This document shows, piece by piece, positions 37,185-45,431 of a stretch of 64,000 bases of DNA (position 1 is the first letter of the stretch; each line of letters starts with the position of its first letter). The stretch is from Bacteroidia bacterium (GTDB lineage: Bacteria > Bacteroidota > Bacteroidia > B-17B0 > Aurantibacillaceae), in assembly GCA_016787445.1 (NCBI GenBank), contig JAEUTQ010000066.1:1-64000 (forward strand), written 5' to 3'. The translations under genes were made by a program, and so were the position numbers. The notes beneath the pieces were generated by a model. It did not search any database and was not told where the DNA came from. It was given only the letters and a program-made list of their open reading frames with translations.

Positions 37185-37859
37185 ATGGTTAAAAAAATGA
37201 CATATATCGCGATAGTGGACGACAAACGAGTTTTACGGACTGCGCTTGAGGAAAAACTCAATAGTTTTGATAACTACTCAGTGTTATTTACAGCCGAAAA
37301 CGGAAGGGATTTTTTGGAAAAAATGGTGGAGGCTAGAAAATCACGAGAACCGGATGTGGTACTAATGGATATTGATATGCCTATTATGAATGGCGTAGAA
37401 GCTGTTGAAGAGGGGAAAATAAGATTTCCCGAATTGAAATATTTAATGCTTACCATTTTTGATGAAAATGATAAAATATTCAGTGCCATTAAAGCCGGAG
37501 CTGATGGATATCTTTTAAAAGACGAATCCATTGAAAAAATTAAAGAAGCCATCAATAATGTCTTAAACGAGGAAGGTGCTCCTATGAGTCCGAGTATAGC
37601 ACGGAGAGCCCTTAATTTATTAATGAGTGCAAACATTGAGTCGCTTAATAAATCAGAGGTAAAATTGGATTATCACCTTACAGATAAAGAAAAGAGCATA
37701 TTAATGTACCTTATTGACGGTTTGGAATACAAAGAAATTGCATCCCATCTCGATTTAAGTCCGAACACTGTTCGCAATCATGTAGCCTCAATTTACAAAA
37801 AGCTACACGTTACGTCGAGAGCGCAGGCTATTAAACTGTACAATAGGAATAAACTATAG
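37185..37859 (+). CDS. NarL/LuxR-family response regulator
   Basis: 224 residues (a second ATG at 37197 is an alternative start). The receiver domain has DD at 12-13, the phospho-acceptor D62 in LMDIDMPIMNG and K110 in YLLKDES. The C-terminal LuxR-type helix-turn-helix spans about 155-215: LTDKEKSILMYLIDGLEYKEIA and LSPNTVRNHVASIYKKL. Partner of the preceding histidine kinase. Targets unknown; the adjacent dyad at 35154 and the T9SS gene beyond it are candidates. Confidence 0.94.
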   Translation: MVKKMTYIAIVDDKRVLRTALEEKLNSFDNYSVLFTAENGRDFLEKMVEARKSREPDVVLMDIDMPIMNGVEAVEEGKIRFPELKYLMLTIFDENDKIFSAIKAGADGYLLKDESIEKIKEAINNVLNEEGAPMSPSIARRALNLLMSANIESLNKSEVKLDYHLTDKEKSILMYLIDGLEYKEIASHLDLSPNTVRNHVASIYKKLHVTSRAQAIKLYNRNKL

Positions 37860-37879
37860 TTCTTAAATTTCTTAAAATA

Positions 37880-37926
37880 AAAACCCTCTTGGTCACTGAG
37901 CTTGTCGAAGTGCAAGAGGGTTTTTT
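37880..37926 (+). terminator. Terminator with a REP-like repeat in its loop
   Basis: Outer stem AAAACCCTCTTG (37880-37891) and CAAGAGGGTTTT (37913-37924) plus T-run ends the two-component operon. The loop carries GTCACTGAGCTTGTCGAAGT, which can form an inner CACT/AGTG hairpin and resembles dispersed Bacteroidota repeats, related in type to those at 48.4-49.0 kb. Confidence 0.75.
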
Positions 37927-37943
37927 ATTTCGAAAGGAAGTTT

Positions 37944-38816
37944 TTACTGCATTTCCATGACCTGTTTGGCATGGTTGGCCGTATCTACTTTTGTAATGAC
38001 ATTCTTGATTATTCCGTCGCCATCAATAATAAAGGTGGTACGCACAATGCCATCATAAATATTTCCGGCCAGCATTTTTTGTCCCCAAACATCATAAGCT
38101 TTAATAATGTTATGGTCAACATCCGCTAACAATGGAAAAGGTAAATTGTATTTATCGGCAAAACGCTGATGTGATTCAACATCATCCGCGCTTACCCCAA
38201 CTACCGCATAGTTATTATTGCTCATGTATTGGTATTCATCACGCAAGCTGCACGATTCCGCTGTACATCCCGGTGTATCATCCTTAGGATAGAAATACAA
38301 TACGATGGTTTTACCCATTAAATCACTGCTTCTTACCGAGTTTCCATGCTGGTCTTTTCCTTCAAAATAAGGAGCCTGCATGCCTTCACGTAAGGAAGTA
38401 GCGTGCGCTACAAAAGGCGCTTTTTCTTTAACCTCCGGTGTGTGATTAGTGGATGCATGCTGAACAGGAACATTAACTTTTGCAGCTTTCACTTCTTTAA
38501 CCGAAGCAGGTTTGTTTACTTTAGCAACTTTCTTTTTCGCTACAGGTTTTGCAGCCTTTTTCACTGCTTTCTTCGCTACTTTTTTTACTACTTTCTTAGC
38601 CGTTTTTTTCGCAGCTTTTTTCGCCGATTTTTTTGCCGGTTTTGATTTTTTGCTTTTCGCTTTGACAACTTTTTTGGCTTTCGGTTTTAATTTCGCCTTT
38701 ACCTTTTTCGCTTTTTTCGCTTTTTTGGCAGGCTTTGCTTTTTTGGCCTTTGCTTTTTTAGCTTTTGCTTTTACAGCGGGCTTTTTACTTTTTGCTTTTA
38801 CTTTTTTCTTTGCCAT
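37944..38816 (-). CDS. BCP-type peroxiredoxin with histone H1-like Lys/Ala-rich tail
   Basis: 290 residues in two parts. Residues 1-110 are almost only Lys, Ala, Val and Pro in KKAKKA/KKVAKK repeats, like histone H1 C-terminal tails and bacterial AlgP/Hc1-type proteins that bind DNA. Residues about 135-290 are a complete BCP/PrxQ peroxiredoxin with the peroxidatic C184 and resolving C189 in TPGCTAESC, and VVGVSADDVESHQRF. Ordinary BCP proteins are about 150 residues, so the tail is an addition of about 130. It overlaps the upstream nth gene by 32 bp. A DNA-localised peroxide scavenger is inferred. Confidence 0.88.
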   Translation of the reverse strand: MAKKKVKAKSKKPAVKAKAKKAKAKKAKPAKKAKKAKKVKAKLKPKAKKVVKAKSKKSKPAKKSAKKAAKKTAKKVVKKVAKKAVKKAAKPVAKKKVAKVNKPASVKEVKAAKVNVPVQHASTNHTPEVKEKAPFVAHATSLREGMQAPYFEGKDQHGNSVRSSDLMGKTIVLYFYPKDDTPGCTAESCSLRDEYQYMSNNNYAVVGVSADDVESHQRFADKYNLPFPLLADVDHNIIKAYDVWGQKMLAGNIYDGIVRTTFIIDGDGIIKNVITKVDTANHAKQVMEMQ

Positions 38817-39465
38817 AATGTTTAATTTTTACGTTTTGTGAATAATATTTACACCATTCTTTCAATTGGCAATCAGAACATTTGGGCGACCTTGCCAAGC
38901 AGGTATAACGCCCATGTAAAATAAGCCAGTGATGGGCTCTGGGAACCAGATCTTCTGGGATAAATTTAATAAGTTGCTTCTCACTTTGCAAGGGATTTTT
39001 TGCATTGGTGGTTAATCCCAAGCGATTCGACACCCTGAAAACATGCGTATCCACCGCCATGGCCGGCTTATCATATATAACCGAAGCTATAACATTGGCG
39101 GTTTTTCGGCCTACACCGGGTAGTTTTACCAATTCCTCCACCTCAGAAGGTATCACCCCCTTAAAATCTTCAATCAGCATCTTAGCCATGTTTACCAGAT
39201 GTTTGGCCTTGTTATTCGGGTAAGAAATGCTCTTTATATAGGTAAAAATGGTATCCGAATTGGAGGCAGCCATCGCTTCTGCCGTTGGAAAATGTTCAAA
39301 TAATGTTGGCGTAATCATATTCACACGCTTATCTGTACACTGTGCCGAAAGTATCACTGCTACCAGTAACTCAAAGGGATTATTATAATGCAATTCGGTT
39401 TCCGCAACCGGCACATGGGTTTTAAAGTAATTTAAGATTTTGTCGAAACGTTCTTGCTTAGTCAT
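38785..39465 (-). CDS. nth: Endonuclease III (DNA glycosylase/AP lyase)
   Basis: 226 residues. It removes oxidised pyrimidines and cuts at AP sites in base excision repair. Seen: helix-hairpin-helix LVKLPGVGRKTANV with catalytic K121, D139 in AVDTHVFRVSNRLG, and a [4Fe-4S] motif C-x6-C-x2-C-x5-C (CLARSPKCSDCQLKEWC). The tail after the cluster is Lys/Ser-rich (HYGKEKSKSKK), in the part that overlaps the start of the peroxiredoxin gene by 32 bp. Confidence 0.95.
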   Translation of the reverse strand: MTKQERFDKILNYFKTHVPVAETELHYNNPFELLVAVILSAQCTDKRVNMITPTLFEHFPTAEAMAASNSDTIFTYIKSISYPNNKAKHLVNMAKMLIEDFKGVIPSEVEELVKLPGVGRKTANVIASVIYDKPAMAVDTHVFRVSNRLGLTTNAKNPLQSEKQLIKFIPEDLVPRAHHWLILHGRYTCLARSPKCSDCQLKEWCKYYSQNVKIKHYGKEKSKSKK

Positions 39466-39527
39466 GCAAAAAATAGTGTTAACTTAAGGCCTGTATTTTG
39501 GCATTAAATTAAGCTATTTTGAGAACT

Positions 39528-40064
39528 ATGTTTCCATTTAAGTACATTATTTTTTGGTTAAGCTTGTCGGGGCTTTTCTTCGGGTGTAATCCCAATAAAG
39601 AGGAGAAACCTAAACATCATGGGATAACTAAAAAAGCCTTGCAAGACCAATTTGTAAAGGCTAACCAACAAGTGGTGCAAAAGGAAAATGATGAAATGGA
39701 TTATTATGCTAAATCGCACCAAATGAATTTTATAAATACTGATTTTGGTCTGCGTTATTACGTTTATGAAGCCTCCGCAAAGGGAGATTCGATTCGTGAT
39801 GGCGATGAAATCACTATGGAGTATACGGTTTCTTTATTGGATGGAACAGAATGTTATTCTTCAGCATCTGAGGGACCGAAAACATTTAAAGTTGGGCACG
39901 AAAATCTCGAAAGCGGTATTCATAAAGGCGTACAATTTCTTAAAAAAGGCGATAAAGCCCTTATCCTAATACCGTCTCATTTAGCGCATGGTTTATTGGG
40001 AGACATGAATAAAATCCCGCCACAACGCGCCATAGTGTACGATGTAAAAATCTTAAATAAGTAG
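39528..40064 (+). CDS. GldI-like FKBP-type peptidyl-prolyl isomerase lipoprotein
   Basis: 178 residues from the ATG at 39528 (a TTG at 39519 is possible). Lipoprotein signal ending GLFFGC. A single FKBP domain at about 70-178 with GDEITMEYTVSLLDGTECY, GVQFLKKGDKALILIPSHLAHG and IVYDVKILNK. Length and layout match GldI, the FKBP lipoprotein needed for gliding motility in Flavobacterium. Some FKBP active-site residues differ, so activity is uncertain. First gene of a seven-gene operon with three more isomerases. Confidence 0.78.
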   Translation: MFPFKYIIFWLSLSGLFFGCNPNKEEKPKHHGITKKALQDQFVKANQQVVQKENDEMDYYAKSHQMNFINTDFGLRYYVYEASAKGDSIRDGDEITMEYTVSLLDGTECYSSASEGPKTFKVGHENLESGIHKGVQFLKKGDKALILIPSHLAHGLLGDMNKIPPQRAIVYDVKILNK

Positions 40065-40067
40065 TTT

Positions 40068-40913
40068 GTGAAGTACAAAGTATCCTACATTCTTGTTTTT
40101 GTTTCTTTACTGATAATGTATTCGTCGTGTAAGCGAAAACACCAACTTTATTTTGATGATTATTCTCGTAACGAGGCCGGTTTGTATTATAAAATGCTAA
40201 AAATCGGTGATGGTGATTATAAAGTGGGACCTTGGGATGATGTTACTTTTGCCTGTAGTTTTAAAAAATTAAACGATTCGGTTTTCTTCTCTTCTTCCCG
40301 CGAGAAAATTTATTTTAATCCGGAAGATTCACTGCAAAAAACCTTATTTGTAAGTCATTTTTTGGGTTTGGTGGAGGGAGACAGTATTTCATATTATGTA
40401 AAAACACAAAATTTGTTTACCGATTATTTTCAGGTACCGGTGCCTGATTATTGCAAAAATGATTCGTTGATCAGAGTGGATGTTCGCATTTCCCACCTCG
40501 AAAAAGAAGTGAAAATTTCGGAAACAGAATTAAAAACCATCAAAGATTACATAACTCAAAAGGATTTAGATGAGGTGGTGGAATTGCCTAATAAGATTTT
40601 CATACTCGAGAGAAAAACATCGGAAAGTGCGGATAAAGTAACAAAAGGCAGAACAGTAGTTTTAAGTTATAAAGGACGTTTTTTAAATGATAGTTTGTTC
40701 GATGCGCCATTCTATCCTTTACAGTTTGTATATGGCACTCCCGACCAGGTTTTAAAAGGCATAAATTTTGTTATAAAGGGCATGGGTAAAGGCGAATATG
40801 CCAAAATAATCTTACCTTCGTACCTCGCATATGGCGAACGCGGAAACAGCAATGCAACAGTACCTCCGTTTACACCTTTGCTTTACGAAATAACAATAAC
40901 AGATATAAAATAA
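40068..40913 (+). CDS. Two-domain FKBP-type isomerase lipoprotein
   Basis: 281 residues, GTG start, 3 bp after the previous gene. Lipobox near YSSC. The N-terminal half (about 40-150) is a degenerate FKBP-like domain (DDVTFACSFKKLNDS, FLGLVEGDSISYYV) lacking typical active-site residues. The C-terminal half (about 185-281) is a better FKBP domain (GRTVVLSYKGRFLNDSLFD, VLKGINFVIKGMGKGEYAKIILPSYLAYGERG). Periplasmic or outer-membrane chaperone is the likely role. Confidence 0.78.
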   Translation: MKYKVSYILVFVSLLIMYSSCKRKHQLYFDDYSRNEAGLYYKMLKIGDGDYKVGPWDDVTFACSFKKLNDSVFFSSSREKIYFNPEDSLQKTLFVSHFLGLVEGDSISYYVKTQNLFTDYFQVPVPDYCKNDSLIRVDVRISHLEKEVKISETELKTIKDYITQKDLDEVVELPNKIFILERKTSESADKVTKGRTVVLSYKGRFLNDSLFDAPFYPLQFVYGTPDQVLKGINFVIKGMGKGEYAKIILPSYLAYGERGNSNATVPPFTPLLYEITITDIK

Positions 40914-40922
40914 ACAAACAAA

Positions 40923-41870
40923 ATGAACAAACTTCCCTTAATTGGTGCCGCATCAGCCGTTTTAGCTTTTACAGCCTGTAATAATTCAGAATTTGAAGGT
41001 TTTACGAAAGCCGAGAATGGCATGCACTACAAGTTTTATAACAAATCAGAAAACCCTATTACACCAAAAGAAGGTGATGGCGTTGGATTTACGTTTACTA
41101 TTAAGAAATTCACAAATGATTCTATCATTGTAGATTCTAAAAGTGTAAGCCGTGATGGTAGCGGAATTTTCCGTTATATTTTACCAAAATCTTCATTCGT
41201 AGGAAGTATTGAAGATGCTTTGCAAATGATGGGGCAGGGTGATAGCGCGTCGTTTATCATTAAAGCTGATTCTTTCTATTTAAAAACACAACGTTTCAAC
41301 GAATTACCTCCATTCATTAAACCGGGTGAGAATTTAGTGGTAACAATGAAAGTATTGGAAGTTAAATCTCGTGCCGAGTTAGAGAAAAACCAAAAACAGC
41401 AACAGGCTGAAATGGAAAAAATGATGGCTGAACGCCAGGCAGCAGAAAAACCGGAATTAGATAAATATTTAGCGGATAATAAAATTACAACGAAGCCTAC
41501 GGCTTCAGGATTAATTTTTATTGATGTGAAAAAAGGCTCAGGTCCAAAACCAAAAGCAACAGATAATGTAGTTGTGCATTATACCGGAACTTTATTGGAT
41601 GGCACTAAATTTGATAGTTCATTGGATAGAGGAGAACCTGCAACCTTCCCGTTAAATCAAGTGATTCCGGGTTGGACAGAAGGTATTCAATTAATGAGCA
41701 AAGGCGGAAAGGCTAAATTAATTATCCCAAGTAATTTAGGTTACGGTCCACAAGGTACCGGTCCGATTCCTCCATTCGCTTCATTAGTATTTGAAGTAGA
41801 ATTGTTAGATATCATCGACGCAAAAGATATTCCTACTGCTCCTGTACAGGAAATCAGTGCGGGACAATAA
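40923..41870 (+). CDS. Two-domain FKBP-type isomerase lipoprotein
   Basis: 315 residues with a short lipoprotein signal (LAFTAC). Residues about 30-150 are a degenerate FKBP domain (DGVGFTFTIKKFTNDSI, ALQMMGQGDSASFIIKADS), then a charged helical linker (KNQKQQQAEMEKMMAERQ), then a canonical FKBP domain at about 190-300 ([45 protein letters not shown]). The layout recalls Mip/FkpA dimers, where a helix joins a partner region to the catalytic domain. Confidence 0.86.
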   Translation: MNKLPLIGAASAVLAFTACNNSEFEGFTKAENGMHYKFYNKSENPITPKEGDGVGFTFTIKKFTNDSIIVDSKSVSRDGSGIFRYILPKSSFVGSIEDALQMMGQGDSASFIIKADSFYLKTQRFNELPPFIKPGENLVVTMKVLEVKSRAELEKNQKQQQAEMEKMMAERQAAEKPELDKYLADNKITTKPTASGLIFIDVKKGSGPKPKATDNVVVHYTGTLLDGTKFDSSLDRGEPATFPLNQVIPGWTEGIQLMSKGGKAKLIIPSNLGYGPQGTGPIPPFASLVFEVELLDIIDAKDIPTAPVQEISAGQ

Positions 41871-41906
41871 ACAGAGAACAAGAAATAAATTCATAAAACA
41901 TACACT

Positions 41907-42968
41907 ATGAAAAAAAGTATCGCATTAATGGCAGGTTTGTTATTCGCAACCGGTGCCATGTTCTCACAAAAAACTCAAAAAGTAAAAATCAGTAAAATGG
42001 ACAAAGAATTTTTAGCAAAGCAAGCAGATGGCATTTACGCCAAATTTGAAACTAACAAGGGAGATATTTATTGTTTCCTTGAACATAAGAAAACTCCTAT
42101 GACTGTTGCCAATTTTGTTGGTTTAGCAGAAGGGAAAATTAAGAATGATAAAAAAGCAGAAGGAACACCGTACTACGATGGTAACAAATTTCACCGTGTA
42201 ATCCCAAGCTTCATGATTCAGGGTGGTTGTCCGATGGGAACAGGTATGGGTGATCCGGGTTATAAATTCCCTGATGAAATTGATACAACTTTAAAGCATA
42301 AAGGCCCTGGTATTTTATCAATGGCGAATGCAGGTCCAAATACAAATGGTAGTCAGTTTTTCATTACACACGTTCCAACTCCATGGTTAGACGGTAAACA
42401 TACCGTATTCGGACATGTAGTACAAGGACAAGATGTAGTGGATAAAATTGTAGGGAACGATACTATTAAGCATTTAGTGATTTTACGTAAAGGAAAAGAA
42501 GCTGAATCTTTTGATGCTGCAAAAACTTTTGAAACAACAAAAACAGATTTAGTAAAGAAGGCGGAAGAGAAAATCAAAGCTGAAACCTTAGCGATGGAAT
42601 CTATCTTAAAAGAAAAATTTGGAAGCGCACAAACGACTGGTTCAGGTTTAAAAATTATGATTGAAAAACCGGGTGACGGACCTTCTCCAAAAACAGGAGA
42701 TATGGTAAGTGTACACTATACCGGAACTTTATTAAACGGAACTAAATTTGACAGCTCAGTAGACCGTGGTCAGCCAATTTCATTACCAATCGGCGTAGGA
42801 CAGGTAATTAAAGGATGGGATGAAGGTATCATGATGTTGAAGCAAGGTGGAAAAGCTAAATTAATTATTCCTCCTCATTTAGGATACGGAAGTCAGGGTG
42901 CAGGTGGAGTTATTCCTCCAAACGCATGGTTAGTATTCGATGTTGAATTGATTAAAGTAGGAAACTAA
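41907..42968 (+). CDS. Fused cyclophilin-FKBP peptidyl-prolyl isomerase
   Basis: 353 residues with a signal peptide ([21 protein letters not shown]). Residues about 45-195 are a complete cyclophilin ([43 protein letters not shown]). A helical linker is followed by an FKBP domain at about 245-353 ([45 protein letters not shown]). Both catalytic cores look intact. Two unrelated isomerase folds in one exported protein suggests a broad-range periplasmic foldase. Confidence 0.93.
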   Translation: MKKSIALMAGLLFATGAMFSQKTQKVKISKMDKEFLAKQADGIYAKFETNKGDIYCFLEHKKTPMTVANFVGLAEGKIKNDKKAEGTPYYDGNKFHRVIPSFMIQGGCPMGTGMGDPGYKFPDEIDTTLKHKGPGILSMANAGPNTNGSQFFITHVPTPWLDGKHTVFGHVVQGQDVVDKIVGNDTIKHLVILRKGKEAESFDAAKTFETTKTDLVKKAEEKIKAETLAMESILKEKFGSAQTTGSGLKIMIEKPGDGPSPKTGDMVSVHYTGTLLNGTKFDSSVDRGQPISLPIGVGQVIKGWDEGIMMLKQGGKAKLIIPPHLGYGSQGAGGVIPPNAWLVFDVELIKVGN

Positions 42969-42974
42969 TTTTTC

Positions 42975-43448
42975 ATGAATAACGAGGAAACAAAGGAAGC
43001 GGTAACGAAAATCCTTACAGATTACCTCGAGCAAAACGGACACCGTAAAACAGCGGAACGTTTTGCGATATTGAATGAAATATATTCTCATGAGGGACAC
43101 TTCGACATCGAAGGATTGTACCTCATGATGAAAAATAAAAAGTATAGGGTAAGTCGTGCTACTTTGTACAACAACATCGAGTTAATGTTGGATGCAGGGC
43201 TGGTAATTAAACATCAGTTCGGGAAAAATTTAGCACAATTTGAAAAAGCCTATAAGTATAAGCAACACGATCATTTAATTTGCAGCGATTGCGAAAAAGT
43301 GTTTGAGTTCTGCGATCCGCGAGTGATGCAGATACAAAAAATGACGGAGAATATTCTGAACTTTGATATTTTCCATCATTCCTTGAATTTTTTCGCAAAA
43401 TGCCGTAACTTGAAGGAAAAAGGAAAGTGCGAACATTATAAAAAATAA
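42975..43448 (+). CDS. Fur-family transcriptional regulator
   Basis: 157 residues. A winged-helix N-terminal domain ([42 protein letters not shown]) and a dimer/metal domain with [15 protein letters not shown]. The second cysteine pair is [10 protein letters not shown], spaced by eight rather than two residues, so the structural zinc site is atypical. It may respond to iron, zinc or peroxide; the residues do not settle which. It is 6 bp after the cyclophilin-FKBP gene and 3 bp before the STAS gene. Confidence 0.9.
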   Translation: MNNEETKEAVTKILTDYLEQNGHRKTAERFAILNEIYSHEGHFDIEGLYLMMKNKKYRVSRATLYNNIELMLDAGLVIKHQFGKNLAQFEKAYKYKQHDHLICSDCEKVFEFCDPRVMQIQKMTENILNFDIFHHSLNFFAKCRNLKEKGKCEHYKK

Positions 43449-43451
43449 AAC

Positions 43452-43799
43452 ATGCTATTTGAATTTTCCATATCCGAAAAAAATAAATGTACTATAGTAT
43501 CCTTAACCGGAGAATTGATTGAAAAAAATCAGGCGGCTGATTTGATTAAGAAGGTGGAAGAATTAGTGGCTGCCGGCAATAATAAGATTGCGCTTAATCT
43601 GGAAGGGTTAAAATACATGAACAGCAGCGGATTGAATACCTTAATTCAGTTGCTCACTAAAACGCGTAACAGTGGCGGAGAAACGGTGATTTACAACATG
43701 AATAAAAAAATCAATGAATTGCTTTTAATCACCAAACTCAATACACTTTTTAAAATTGTTGATTCCGAAGATCAGGCATTGAAATTATTAAGCGTATAA
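43452..43799 (+). CDS. STAS-domain anti-sigma factor antagonist-like protein
   Basis: 115 residues, a single STAS domain. The key loop is KYMNSSGLNTLIQLL with S58 at the position phosphorylated in SpoIIAA-type proteins, though the preceding Asp is Asn here. Partner kinases (RsbW-type) are not encoded nearby. Roles can include partner switching or lipid transport (MlaB); the context with membrane and envelope genes makes either possible. Confidence 0.88.
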   Translation: MLFEFSISEKNKCTIVSLTGELIEKNQAADLIKKVEELVAAGNNKIALNLEGLKYMNSSGLNTLIQLLTKTRNSGGETVIYNMNKKINELLLITKLNTLFKIVDSEDQALKLLSV

Positions 43800-43800
43800 A

Positions 43801-44604
43801 ATGAATTTTTTTCAGGGATTCATAAAAGGGTTTTCCAACGCATTCAAATCATTTGATGTATTATTTAATAAGGGCCTTTGGCCCTTTTTGCTTTATCCCT
43901 TAGTCATTTGGGTATTAACCTGGCTATTGAGCTTAGCGGGAATAACAGTGCTTGCCGATTGGTTTGCTAACTGGACTGCAAAAGCATTGGAGTTTGATAA
44001 AATACCGGAAAGCGGACATTGGCTTTCATTTGCCAAACCATTTTTAACCGGGTACTTCAGTGTATTTGTGTTTTGGGTGGTGAAAATTTTGTTTTGGTTT
44101 ATCTCCGGAACATTTTCAAAGTACGTTTTATTGATTGTTCTTTCACCTTTGTTTGCGTTGTTATCGGAGATGGCGGATGAAAAACTCACCGGACAAAAAT
44201 TTCCATTTTCATTTCCTCAATTAATGAAAGACATTGTTCGCGGTACCATGATAAGCTTGCGTAACATGATGATTGAGTTTGGTATTATTATTGGCTGCTT
44301 TATTGTGACCTTATTTTTTCCGCCATTAGTGATTGCAACCACACCGTTTTTATTATTGGTGAGTTGGTATTTTACAGGCTTCTCCATGATGGATTACAAT
44401 ACCGAGCGTTACCGTTACAACGTGAGCGACAGTGTGCGCTTTATTCGCGCTAATAAGGGATTAGTAATAGGGATTGGTTGCGTTTATTGGTTGTTCATGA
44501 GTATACCAACATTTGCCGGAGATATCATTGGATTAATGTTTGGTCCGGCAATTGCTTCTTTAGGTGCGACAATAAGTTTTCTGGAACTCAAAAACAGTAA
44601 ATAA
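43801..44604 (+). CDS. EI24/CysZ-like membrane protein
   Basis: 267 residues with about six hydrophobic helices. It begins NFFQGFIKGFSNAFKSFDVLF and contains LLIVLSPLFALLSEMADEKLTGQKFPF and SFMMDYNTERYR-like FSMMDYNTERYRYNV, characteristic of the EI24-domain (DUF540/CysZ) family. CysZ is a sulfate channel in proteobacteria; substrates in Bacteroidota are unproven. Last gene of the operon; a cassette array on the other strand begins just after its stop. Confidence 0.83.
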   Translation: MNFFQGFIKGFSNAFKSFDVLFNKGLWPFLLYPLVIWVLTWLLSLAGITVLADWFANWTAKALEFDKIPESGHWLSFAKPFLTGYFSVFVFWVVKILFWFISGTFSKYVLLIVLSPLFALLSEMADEKLTGQKFPFSFPQLMKDIVRGTMISLRNMMIEFGIIIGCFIVTLFFPPLVIATTPFLLLVSWYFTGFSMMDYNTERYRYNVSDSVRFIRANKGLVIGIGCVYWLFMSIPTFAGDIIGLMFGPAIASLGATISFLELKNSK

Positions 44605-44651
44605 TTTTATTGAGTATTTATATCTGACGATTAGCCGGTGTTATGAGGCGT

Positions 44652-45221
44652 TTATTTTGGGACAGATCGTTTCGCCTTTGAGAAGTCAAAATGCCCATAA
44701 TTTTGTTTCATTTTTTTGTCCGCTTCATCCTTTTCGTCAATGAAAGAAATTGGCTCCTCTTTAAACTGCCAGGTACCAACGTAAATTAAGCTAGAAGGAG
44801 AAACGGAAAATCGAAACCATTGCGAAGAATTAGCTGTCGAGTCGGCAGATGTATTAGTCCGTGTTATAGTTTGAGTTTGAGTTGTTGCTATGAAACCATT
44901 TGTCGTAGTCCAGATATATTCTATTAGTTCGTAATTGCCTGGTCTAATGTAGAAACAGAAGTCGCCTCTTTTGGTAGTTTTCATCCGTTTAATCTCCATC
45001 GTAGAAACAGAATTCGATTCCAAATTACGAATTTTGACAAATTGAAGTTTTCCACCTGTCGAAAAGCCACCTCTGGGAATGAATGTGCCATAGATAACAG
45101 ACATGTATTCCGATATATTTTCGAAACCGTCATATGGTCGAAGGCTGCTAGAAAACTCATTTTGTCCGAGTGATACAAATGATAAAAAAATTAGGAACGT
45201 TATATACGTTGCTTTTGTCAT
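44652..45221 (-). CDS. Cassette gene 1: exported protein, unknown function
   Basis: 189 residues from the ATG at 45221. A longer frame reaches 45248, but its start lies outside the cassette boundary at 45240. Signal peptide MTKATYITFLIFLSFVSLGQ. The mature part contains SVIYGTFIPRGGFSTGGK, DFCFYIRPGNYELIEY and SSLIYVGTWQFKEEP, a pattern that looks like a small beta-rich surface protein; I do not recognise a family. Divergent in origin from its plus-strand neighbours judging by its position in the array. Confidence 0.65.
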   Translation of the reverse strand: MTKATYITFLIFLSFVSLGQNEFSSSLRPYDGFENISEYMSVIYGTFIPRGGFSTGGKLQFVKIRNLESNSVSTMEIKRMKTTKRGDFCFYIRPGNYELIEYIWTTTNGFIATTQTQTITRTNTSADSTANSSQWFRFSVSPSSLIYVGTWQFKEEPISFIDEKDEADKKMKQNYGHFDFSKAKRSVPK

Positions 45222-45234
45222 AGAATAAATGCCG

Positions 45235-45421
45235 GATAACGGTTTCACGGTTGGCGATCGGCGGGCTTTGAAACACTCAACCGTCTACACCCTAAAATGT
45301 TTATTTAAAGATACCAAACAAAATTAGCGGCCGCAAATAAAAAATTCCGCTTGCGGGCAACTAACTCTGCGCGCCGCGATGACCTTCAATCCGCCCGCTG
45401 GTCGCCACACCGTGTGTTAGC
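45235..45421 (-). repeat. attC-like long inverted repeat between cassettes 2 and 1
   Basis: Outer arms 45235-45266 and 45393-45421 are imperfectly complementary: GATAAC outer box, CACGGTT/CCGTG, GGCGATC/GTCGCC and GCGGGC/GCCCGC. About 126 bp lie between the arms, with smaller palindromes (GCGGCCGC at about 45328). The outermost boxes do not pair perfectly (GATAAC against GTTAGC), as expected after cassette shuffling. Confidence 0.6.
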
Positions 45422-45431
45422 AGTAGTTTTG

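Noticed and set aside
38403-38841. Two plus-strand frames rich in Phe, Tyr, Arg or Ala opposite the peroxiredoxin tail
   Set aside because: They are antisense readings of the Lys/Ala repeat codons. Composition is unnatural and they have no start context; the minus-strand peroxiredoxin explains the region.
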